Shown here piece by piece: positions 26,444 through 32,445 of a stretch of 32,445 nucleotides of DNA. Made by a program: the position numbers and the translations under genes. The DNA comes from Deltaproteobacteria bacterium (GTDB lineage: Bacteria; SAR324; XYD2-FULL-50-16): contig JAOUME010000015.1 of assembly GCA_029881655.1 (NCBI GenBank), positions 1-32,445 of the forward strand, written 5' to 3'. The notes under the pieces are model-generated. The model searched no databases. It was not told the origin of the DNA and saw only the letters and a program-made list of their open reading frames with translations. How positions within the stretch are numbered: position 1 is the first letter of the stretch; every line of letters starts with the position of its first letter.

Positions 26444-28846
26444 TCAATCCTTTTTCTGATTGTTTTTGTGGATGGCGTCCAAAACCTTGTCCGGGGTGAT
26501 CGGCAGATCGAAGAGACGGACAGCCACCGCATCGAAGATGGCATTGGCGACCGAGGGGTTAAAGGGCGCCAGTGCGCCTTCGCCCACTTCCTTGGCTCCG
26601 AAGGGCCCCTCTTGCTCATCGCTGTCGGGCAGGATGATCTCAATTTCCGGCTGCTCGAAGGGCGAGGGGATCTTGTATTCCAAAAAAGAGGCGTTTTGCT
26701 GGACACCATGCTCGTAGCGGAGTCCTTCCATCAAGACCTGACCCAGTCCCATGTGAATCGAGCCTTCCAACTGACCTTCGACCGCCAGCGGATTCAGAGG
26801 CACGCCGCAGTCGTGTGCGCAGGTGACCTTCTCGACCTTGACCTTGCCTGTCAAGGGGTTGACATCGACCTCGGTGATAAAGGCGGTGAAGCTGTAACTG
26901 GGGCTTAAGCCCGCTCCCGCTCCCTTGTGGGTTCCGCCCATCTTGGGAGACAGGTAGCAGCCTTTGGCCTGAAGGGTTCCGTTTTCCTCCATCGCCTTTT
27001 TGACGACCTCCAGGTAATCGAGCTCTTCATTAGCCGGGCTGATAATCTTTTTCTCCGAAAAGCTAAAACCGTCCTCATAATCGGGGTTGGCCCCTAAAAA
27101 ACCCTTTTTAAAATCGGGCTTGCGCTGACCCTGCCTAAAAAAGCTCATCGGCTTCCCCGGATCGGGGTAGGGCGGCTCGTCGATTTTCAGGAGTTGACAG
27201 GCCGCCTTGACCAGAGTCCGTCTCATCTGAATGCTGGCGTTTCTGGCGGCGTTTCCGGCCATGAAAGTCACCCTTGAGCTGTAACTGCCCATGTCGGTGG
27301 GGCACAAGGCGGTATCCGCTGAGACCACTTTGATCATCCCCATCGGCAGTCCCAGTACTTCGGCGACCATTTGAGCCAGGACCGTATCGGAGCCTTGGCC
27401 GATGTCGGAGGCTCCAGAATAGATCACCGCCAGACCGCTCTCATCAAGGGTGAGACGCGCGGTTGATTGGGGGATCTTGTTCCAGTGAATGGGAAGCGCG
27501 CTACCGCTGATGAAAAATCCGCAGGCCACCCCGATACCCTTGCCGTAGGGGAGTTGGCGGTGTTTCTTTTTCCAGCCGGATTTCGTCATGGCCTTTTCCA
27601 GTCCTTTCTTGATCGATACCGAGGTGATTCTGAACTGGTTGGCGGTGAGGCTGTTTTTTTCAAGGAAATGTTCAAGCCGAAATTCGCAAGGGTCGATTTT
27701 AAGTTCGTGACAGGCCATATCAAGCAGGCTCTCGGAGGCGAACCTGGGATTGACCCCGCCGTGGCCCCGCATGGCACCGCAGACCGGCTTGTTGGTGTAG
27801 ATCCGGTCGCAATCAAAGCGAAAGTTGGCGATTTTGTAGGGCCCTTGCAGCAAAACCCCGTTATAATAACTGGTGACGATCCCGAAACTGCCATAAGCCC
27901 CACCATCGATCAGCATTTTTCCATCCAGCGCGGTGATCCCTTTCCCGGGATCAAGACCCAGCTTCATTTTGACTTGGGTCTCATGGCGGCCGTGGTGGGT
28001 GAAAAACACCTCCTCTCTCTCTAGAGTAAGCCGGATGTTTCTCCTTGTCATCAACGCCAGCCTTGCCGCGATCATCTCATGGGGGAAGGGGTCGCTCTTG
28101 CCTCCGAAACCTCCGCCCAGATAGGGTTTGATCACCCGGATCTTGTGCAGGGGTATCTCCAAAACCTCGCTTAGGGCCAGGTGAACGTAGTGGGGAACCT
28201 GGGTGGCCGAGTAAACCGTGAGCTCATCGTCATCCTTGATTTCGACCTGGACGGAATGGGGCTCGGTGAAGCCGTGGGAAAGTGATAAGAAGGAAAAATC
28301 CCGCTCGATGACGACCTTGGCTCCATCAAAACCCTTATCCGGGTCTCCGAAAGATTGATGGGCGGACTTATGGATGTTATCCTCCCTTTTGAGTTCAGGA
28401 TGAATGGGGTTTTTGGTTTTTTTTAATCCCTGGGCGATGTTGAGAACCGGCTTTAGGACCTCGTATTTAACCTTGATGAGCCTTAAGGCCGCAACCGCGT
28501 CTCTTAAGCTCTCGGCGGCCACCGCTGCTATCGGCTCCCCGACGTAGCGGACCTTGCCTGTCGCCATGGCGCATTCGTCCTTGCTGATGGGAAGCACCCC
28601 AAAGCTGTTGGGGATGTCTTTTCCGGTGATGACGGCTTTTACCCCCTTTGATTTTTTAGCCTTGGAGATGTCGATACTCTTGAGGTGGGCGCTGGGATAA
28701 GGCGATCTGAGTATTTTCACGAAAAGGGGACGGCTCAGACGGATATCGTCGGTAAACCGCGCAGTGCCGGTCAGCTTGTCCCTGGCCCCGAGCATGGGTA
28801 TGGGTTTGCCGATCGTCTGGTATCTTTTTGAGTCCTGAAGGCTCAC
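26444..28846 (-). CDS. Molybdopterin-binding large subunit of 4-hydroxybenzoyl-CoA-reductase-type hydroxylase
   Basis: The 800-residue catalytic subunit of the xanthine dehydrogenase superfamily. Recognised parts are DKLTGTARFTDDIRL, VRYVGEPIAAVAAES, IKPYLGGGFGGKSDP, PVCGAMRGHGGVNPRFA, DIGQGSDTVLAQ, SYSSRVTFMAGNAA, CAHDCGVPLNPLAVEGQ and KEVGEGAL, which holds the catalytic Glu. These fit the HcrA branch. The enzyme would remove the phenolic hydroxyl of 4-hydroxybenzoyl-CoA, or hydroxylate or dehydroxylate a related CoA ester. The start is GTG at 28846, with AAGGAG 7 nt upstream. It overlaps the stop of the iron-sulfur subunit as GTGA; a frame extending to 28918 has no support. The FAD subunit follows after 4 nt. 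Confidence 0.93.
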   Translation of the reverse strand: MSLQDSKRYQTIGKPIPMLGARDKLTGTARFTDDIRLSRPLFVKILRSPYPSAHLKSIDISKAKKSKGVKAVITGKDIPNSFGVLPISKDECAMATGKVRYVGEPIAAVAAESLRDAVAALRLIKVKYEVLKPVLNIAQGLKKTKNPIHPELKREDNIHKSAHQSFGDPDKGFDGAKVVIERDFSFLSLSHGFTEPHSVQVEIKDDDELTVYSATQVPHYVHLALSEVLEIPLHKIRVIKPYLGGGFGGKSDPFPHEMIAARLALMTRRNIRLTLEREEVFFTHHGRHETQVKMKLGLDPGKGITALDGKMLIDGGAYGSFGIVTSYYNGVLLQGPYKIANFRFDCDRIYTNKPVCGAMRGHGGVNPRFASESLLDMACHELKIDPCEFRLEHFLEKNSLTANQFRITSVSIKKGLEKAMTKSGWKKKHRQLPYGKGIGVACGFFISGSALPIHWNKIPQSTARLTLDESGLAVIYSGASDIGQGSDTVLAQMVAEVLGLPMGMIKVVSADTALCPTDMGSYSSRVTFMAGNAARNASIQMRRTLVKAACQLLKIDEPPYPDPGKPMSFFRQGQRKPDFKKGFLGANPDYEDGFSFSEKKIISPANEELDYLEVVKKAMEENGTLQAKGCYLSPKMGGTHKGAGAGLSPSYSFTAFITEVDVNPLTGKVKVEKVTCAHDCGVPLNPLAVEGQLEGSIHMGLGQVLMEGLRYEHGVQQNASFLEYKIPSPFEQPEIEIILPDSDEQEGPFGAKEVGEGALAPFNPSVANAIFDAVAVRLFDLPITPDKVLDAIHKNNQKKD

Positions 28847-29385
28847 ACTTTCGCTCCTTTTTGGTGTGTGACGGCTAAAAACGCCTTTTCGATCTTGGTG
28901 TAACCCGTACAGCGGCACAGGGTTCCCGAAATCGCCTCCTTGATGGCCATCTGGTCCGGGTTTTTATGGGTATCAAGCAGATGAACCCCGTTTAGAACCA
29001 TCGCCGGACTACAGTAGCCGCACTGGACCGCGCCATGTTTTAGCATGGCTTCCTGGATGGGATGAAGCTCCCCGCCATTGGTTAGTCCCTCGATGGTGGT
29101 GATCTGATGGTCCTCGGCGTCCAACGCCAGCATCAGACAGGACAAGACCGGTTTCCCGTCGAGCAGTACCGTGCATAAACCGCAGTCTCCCAAGTCGCAG
29201 CCCTTTTTGGTTCCGGTCAGGCCCAACTCCTCCCTGATAAATTCAAGCAGACTCGTCGCGGGAAAAATCGCGCGGATTATTGGTCGGCCGTTGATCTCAA
29301 GGCGCACTTTGGCGAAGTCCTCTTTATCGGCAAGTCCCCCGTTTTTTTGTTTTCTGGCTTTATCGAGTTGGATGTTTTTGTTCAT
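28843..29385 (-). CDS. [2Fe-2S] subunit of the molybdenum hydroxylase
   Basis: The 180-residue small subunit carries two [2Fe-2S] clusters. The plant-type ferredoxin ligands are Cys63, Cys68, Cys71 and Cys83 in GCDLGDCGLCTVLLDG...SC. The C-terminal helical cluster uses Cys122, Cys125, Cys157 and Cys159 in CGYCSPAM and CRCTGY. It relays electrons between the molybdenum and FAD subunits. The N-terminus is about 20 residues longer than usual and very basic, so a later start is possible, but no better start codon with a ribosome-binding site was seen. It is the first of three subunit genes, ordered 2Fe-2S, Mo, FAD. Confidence 0.95.
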   Translation of the reverse strand: MNKNIQLDKARKQKNGGLADKEDFAKVRLEINGRPIIRAIFPATSLLEFIREELGLTGTKKGCDLGDCGLCTVLLDGKPVLSCLMLALDAEDHQITTIEGLTNGGELHPIQEAMLKHGAVQCGYCSPAMVLNGVHLLDTHKNPDQMAIKEAISGTLCRCTGYTKIEKAFLAVTHQKGAKV

Positions 29386-29451
29386 GGGATCTGTCTTAAG
29401 CGGCGACAGGGTTTTATTTTCAGGTCGCGCGCTGTAAAAGGTTAGTCAAAG

Positions 29452-29862
29452 TCAAGTTTCCAGATAGCCTTTAAGCTCGGCTGTGATTATCTCGCTAAGG
29501 ATGTCCGCGTTTTCATAAATGTTATTCAGAACCGACTGCTCAAACTCGTTAAAATGAATCCCCATGCTTAAAATCACTTTGGCGTTGAGACTCCGGGTCA
29601 ATTTCTCGGCCATGATCTTGGCCAGTTCGTCCTCTTTGTGACCCAAAAAACAGAAAACCGAGGAACTCGCGGATATTTTATTAATATCATTGAGACTTTC
29701 TCTTGGCTGGGAGATGGCAACCGCTCCGATATGAGGGGAGTCTCCTCCCCAGACACCGATGAGCAGATCCCGGCCAATGATCTGAACCCTGGCGAAGAGA
29801 TCTCCTTTCCCGCTTTTGGTCCTAAAATCAAGACAGTCGGTCGCCTTTGGCGTAGTCATCAT
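29452..29862 (-). CDS. LpdD-like (prenylated-flavin chaperone-like) protein
   Basis: The 136-residue protein fits, from memory of the family, the small LpdD-like proteins: LFARVQIIGRDLLIGVWGGDSPHIGAVAIS, then SASSSVFCFLGHKEDELA, and ILSMGIHFNEFEQ. LpdD is the small subunit or chaperone found with UbiD-type gallate decarboxylases. Stand-alone homologues occur in many anaerobes with no known role. No UbiD or UbiX gene is in the window. GGAGGG in the end of the phosphatase gene serves as its ribosome-binding site, 6 nt separate the two genes, and the hydroxylase operon follows 66 nt later. A role in maturing or assisting aromatic-acid enzymes is an inference. Confidence 0.65.
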   Translation of the reverse strand: MMTTPKATDCLDFRTKSGKGDLFARVQIIGRDLLIGVWGGDSPHIGAVAISQPRESLNDINKISASSSVFCFLGHKEDELAKIMAEKLTRSLNAKVILSMGIHFNEFEQSVLNNIYENADILSEIITAELKGYLET

Positions 29863-29868
29863 TGTTTT

Positions 29869-30369
29869 TTACCCTCCACGGGTTAAGTTTGCCTTGATCT
29901 CATCAATCAGGTTCGAGCATCCTTCTTCCAGCAGGCTGAAGCAGTATTCGTACTGTTCAAGACTGCTCTGATAGGGATCGGGAATCTCCCTGATGTCTTC
30001 AAGGCTGAGATAATCGCTCATTCTTTTGACTTTGGAGCGGTATTTCTTCTCCGGGTCCTGGCTGAGGACAGATGAGAGGTTATAATCATCCATCACGATA
30101 ATCCATTTAAAATCGGAGAAATCCCTCTCGGGATTAAACTGTCTTGAGCGACCCCTTAATTCGTAGCCTCTTTGCCGCGCGACCTGTCGCATTTTAAGGC
30201 TGGGCTCCTGTCCTTCGTTAATATTGCTGGTTCCCGCCGAATCGGCGTCAAGTCTAACCTGAAGACCTGTTTTTTTGATCAGTTCAACAAAAATTCCCTC
30301 GGCCGCGGGAGAGCGGCAGATATTACCAAAACAGACAAACAGCACTTTATCTTTCTCATATTCGGTCAT
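29869..30369 (-). CDS. Low-molecular-weight protein-tyrosine phosphatase family protein
   Basis: The 166-residue protein has the LMW-PTP P-loop near the N-terminus, VLFVCFGNICRSPAAEG (Cys-x5-Arg-Ser), and the general-acid Asp in IPDPY. It would remove phosphate from tyrosine, although related proteins include arsenate reductases. The classical ArsC resolving cysteines are not evident, so arsenate reduction is not favoured. It lies 42 nt after the thiolase and 6 nt before the LpdD-like gene, in the same orientation. Its link to acyl-CoA breakdown is unknown. Confidence 0.9.
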   Translation of the reverse strand: MTEYEKDKVLFVCFGNICRSPAAEGIFVELIKKTGLQVRLDADSAGTSNINEGQEPSLKMRQVARQRGYELRGRSRQFNPERDFSDFKWIIVMDDYNLSSVLSQDPEKKYRSKVKRMSDYLSLEDIREIPDPYQSSLEQYEYCFSLLEEGCSNLIDEIKANLTRGG

Positions 30370-30411
30370 TGAATTTCGCTCTTAGATCATTCAGTTAAAA
30401 CCAATTCCTGC

Positions 30412-31671
30412 TCAAAGAGCCTCGACGACCATGGCGATGCCCTGTCCACCGCCGATACAGGCTGAGGCGACTCCGATAGTCTTTCCTCTTGCTTTAAGCG
30501 ATTTCAAAAGGGTCGTGACCAATCTGAGTCCCGTCGCGCCCAGGGGATGGCCGATCGCAATGGCGCCTCCATTGGGATTGAGTTTCTCCAGATCGATTTT
30601 GAGCTCCTTGGCGACCGTTAGGCACTGGGCTCCGAAGGCTTCGTTGATCTCAAAGAGGTCAACGTCCTCAAGCGTCATATTCAGGGACTTTAAGACGGCC
30701 CGAACCGCGGGAACAGGTCCGATTCCCATGATGGCGGGCTCGACTCCGACCGAGGCGTGGGCCAGAACTCGTCCGATGGGCTTGATCCCGTTTGTAGAAG
30801 CGAAATCCTCCGATGAGACCAAGACAGAGGCCGCTCCGTCCACGATTCCGCTGGAAGAACCCGCGGTGGTCGGTCCTTTTGTACTGAAAACGAAAGGAAG
30901 TTGGCCAAGTTTCTCCAGGGTCGCTTCTCTGGGATGCTCATCCTGCTCCAGTGATTTTATCTTGTTTAAGCGGAATTTTCTGGCAGCCAGTCCCTCCCTC
31001 TCGAAGATCCCCCCCTCGATAGGCTCGATTTCCCCTGAAAAGAAGTTCTCCAGCCTGGCCTTTTGGTAGCGGGTCTGGCTTTGAAAGGCGAACTGGTCGA
31101 TTTCCTCCCTTGAGGTGGAAAAACGTTCGGCCAGATTATCGGCGGTAACTCCCATAGGAACAGCCGCGGTATCGTTCAGAGCGTCCCAGAGCATATCGAG
31201 GTACTCAGGCCTGCCTAGCGGGAAACCCTGTCTGGCACCGAAGGAAACCAGGGGATAGCGGCTCATGCAATCGCTGCCGCAGCTTAAGATAAGATTGGAT
31301 TTCTCCATAGCGATCTGCTCGGCGGCCTGGGCGATGATCTCGATACCACTGCCACAGATTCTTTGGGCCATAACCGCCGGGGCCTGAAGAGGCGCGCCAC
31401 TATAAAGGCCGATATGACGGGCGATAAAAAAGGAGTCCGCGCTAGCCTGACCGATGTTACTGACGATGATTTGGTCGATCTCCCCGGGGTCGATTCCGGC
31501 CGCTCTGATCACGGCCTTTGAGGCGAAGATCCCCAGATCCGTAGGCGATACGCTTGAAAGTGAACCCATGAACTTGCCAAAAGGAGTTCTCTTGCCTTCA
31601 AGGATGACGATTCCCTTAAAGACGGCTCCGACAGCTTCTTTGGAATGAAAACCCTTAACTTGTAAAGTCAT
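30412..31671 (-). CDS. Thiolase (acetyl-CoA acetyltransferase family)
   Basis: The 419-residue thiolase has nucleophile Cys106 in QRICGSGIE, the NEAFGAQ block, GGAIAIGHPLGATG with the catalytic His, and the second Cys in CIGGGQG. It would split 3-oxoacyl-CoA, such as acetoacetyl-CoA, with CoA to give acetyl-CoA, or run in reverse. The N-terminus is about 18 residues longer than usual (MTLQVKGFHSKEAVGAVF) before the usual IVILEGKRTPFG start. AGGA is close to the ATG. It follows the hydratase gene by 80 nt and leads into the phosphatase, so it fits a beta-oxidation module. Confidence 0.92.
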   Translation of the reverse strand: MTLQVKGFHSKEAVGAVFKGIVILEGKRTPFGKFMGSLSSVSPTDLGIFASKAVIRAAGIDPGEIDQIIVSNIGQASADSFFIARHIGLYSGAPLQAPAVMAQRICGSGIEIIAQAAEQIAMEKSNLILSCGSDCMSRYPLVSFGARQGFPLGRPEYLDMLWDALNDTAAVPMGVTADNLAERFSTSREEIDQFAFQSQTRYQKARLENFFSGEIEPIEGGIFEREGLAARKFRLNKIKSLEQDEHPREATLEKLGQLPFVFSTKGPTTAGSSSGIVDGAASVLVSSEDFASTNGIKPIGRVLAHASVGVEPAIMGIGPVPAVRAVLKSLNMTLEDVDLFEINEAFGAQCLTVAKELKIDLEKLNPNGGAIAIGHPLGATGLRLVTTLLKSLKARGKTIGVASACIGGGQGIAMVVEAL

Positions 31672-31751
31672 CTTTTGTCCTGGTTGCGGTTTAATACAAA
31701 GGGTGGCGCTTTATTCCCCCCGGATAAAACGGATTTTTTTAAAATGTCACG

Positions 31752-32445
31752 TTATTTGCCTTCAAAGGCCGGTTTTTCACCGCTGATCAGGCTTTGAAGC
31801 CCCCTTTTGGCGTCTTGGGTTTTAAACATCCAGATCAGGGAGTCAAGCTCAAGTTTTAAGGCCTCCTCAAGTGAAAGAGACTCTCCCTGATCGATCAGTT
31901 CCATCGCCTTTTTTAAGGCCAGGGGCGCTTTTTTAAGCAGTGCCTTTTCATAAGGCTTAAACCTTTCGTCCAGAAACAACTCGTTTGCGACCACTCCCTT
32001 GAAGTCTCCAAAAAAATCCCATTCATCAGTCTCCTTGATCTCTGGTCTGCCCACAGGAAACGTCAGACCGGCGATTTCACTCAGGCTGGCCGTTCTTGGA
32101 ATGATTTTATCAATCAACCCCATCTGAAGCGCCTTGTCGGCCCCGATCCCGGTTGCGGTGGCGATCAGGAACTTGGTCCGCGCCTTGCCGATCAGCCTGG
32201 CAGTCCTTTGGGTGCCGCCCAAAGCGGGATAAATTCCCAACGAGGTTTCAGGAAAGGCCATGTAAAGACGCTCGGTCGCGGCCCTGTACTGGCAGGCCAA
32301 AGCCAACTCGAGCCCCCCTCCCAGGGCCATCCCGTCCAGATAGGCCATCGTCGGTTTTTTGGATTCGGCAATACGCTTAAACAGAGTCTGCCCTTTTTGG
32401 GTGAACAGATCGATTCCCTGATAGTCATCCGCCTCGATGCGTTCC
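31752..32445 (-). CDS. Enoyl-CoA hydratase domain (5' end beyond window)
   Basis: The frame is open to the right edge, so only the C-terminal 230 residues are seen. It shows the crotonase fold: MAYLDGMALGGGLELALA and FPETSLGIYPALGGTQR, which hold the two catalytic Glu residues, then a helical C-terminal part. The wording of the second block, with IYPALGGTQR, is typical of hydratase domains fused behind a 3-hydroxyacyl-CoA dehydrogenase, so the missing 5' part may encode that dehydrogenase. Otherwise it is a single-domain hydratase. It would hydrate crotonyl-CoA or other enoyl-CoAs, feeding the thiolase next door. Confidence 0.88.
   Translation of the reverse strand, partial: ERIEADDYQGIDLFTQKGQTLFKRIAESKKPTMAYLDGMALGGGLELALACQYRAATERLYMAFPETSLGIYPALGGTQRTARLIGKARTKFLIATATGIGADKALQMGLIDKIIPRTASLSEIAGLTFPVGRPEIKETDEWDFFGDFKGVVANELFLDERFKPYEKALLKKAPLALKKAMELIDQGESLSLEEALKLELDSLIWMFKTQDAKRGLQSLISGEKPAFEGK

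Noticed and set aside
26440-26709. N-terminal extension of the FAD subunit
   Set aside because: It overlaps the large subunit in another frame and reads as Arg/Ser/Pro-rich shadow sequence. The ATG at 26439 with AAGGA fits the family N-terminus.
27467-28024. 185-residue plus-strand ORF inside the large subunit gene
   Set aside because: Antisense shadow of a well-conserved coding region, with no recognisable domain.
28847-28918. N-terminal extension of the molybdenum subunit
   Set aside because: It lies within the [2Fe-2S] subunit gene. GTG at 28846 with AAGGAG gives a normal GTGA overlap.
29869-30369. Arsenate reductase (ArsC, thioredoxin type)
   Set aside because: The P-loop is shared with LMW-PTP, but the resolving cysteine pair of ArsC is not evident and the gene is far from arsS.

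Overview
The window looks like chromosomal DNA of a Gram-negative bacterium of moderate GC content. No phage, insertion sequence, CRISPR array, rRNA or tRNA was seen. The gene content (a UGA-encoded selenoprotein, an ArsS-type radical SAM enzyme, a 4-hydroxybenzoyl-CoA-reductase-type molybdenum hydroxylase, an ACP-linked fatty acyl-AMP ligase and a CIRCE-controlled groESL) suggests a deltaproteobacterial-grade lineage such as Desulfobacterota or SAR324. That placement is an inference from gene content only.

Layout. (1) 1-3400: the 5' part of a fatty acyl-AMP ligase with an N-terminal acyl carrier domain, split by an apparent one-base frameshift, then a rubredoxin, a YafJ-type class II amidotransferase and a PilZ protein. 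(2) 3405-6722: an 1105-residue membrane hybrid histidine kinase that ends in a LytTR DNA-binding domain. It shares a bidirectional terminator with groEL. (3) 6805-8978: groES-groEL with a clear sigma70-type promoter and a CIRCE operator. (4) 9157-17846, all on the minus strand: two pyridine nucleotide-disulfide oxidoreductases, ArsS, a small membrane protein, a DUF547 protein lacking its usual His/Cys residues, an acetolactate-synthase-like ThDP enzyme, an aldehyde dehydrogenase and a SelW-like selenoprotein whose UGA codon splits the reading frame. (5) 18229-21721: two small hypothetical proteins, an LplT-like MFS transporter with a degenerate acyltransferase tail, and a YhdH/AcuI-type reductase. 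(6) 21962-25426, plus strand: a glutaryl-CoA dehydrogenase, then a MoxR ATPase and CoxE-like protein pair. (7) 25456-32445, minus strand: enoyl-CoA hydratase (cut by the window edge), thiolase, low-molecular-weight phosphotyrosine phosphatase, an LpdD-like protein, and the three subunits of a molybdenum hydroxylase whose FAD subunit carries the extra four-cysteine loop of 4-hydroxybenzoyl-CoA reductase.

How the genes fit together. Regions 5-7 suggest breakdown of aromatic or dicarboxylic acyl-CoA compounds. The reductase-type hydroxylase would act on an aromatic CoA ester, glutaryl-CoA dehydrogenase would make crotonyl-CoA, and hydratase plus thiolase would finish beta-oxidation. MoxR and CoxE are of the type used to mature molybdenum hydroxylases. 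Region 4 is the most unusual. An arsenic-type radical SAM enzyme, two flavin disulfide reductases, a carbonyl-chemistry pair (ThDP enzyme plus aldehyde dehydrogenase) and a CxxU redox protein are tightly packed on one strand, with a 4-nt overlap in one case and gaps of 2-62 nt elsewhere. This looks like a redox pathway whose substrate cannot be named from sequence alone.
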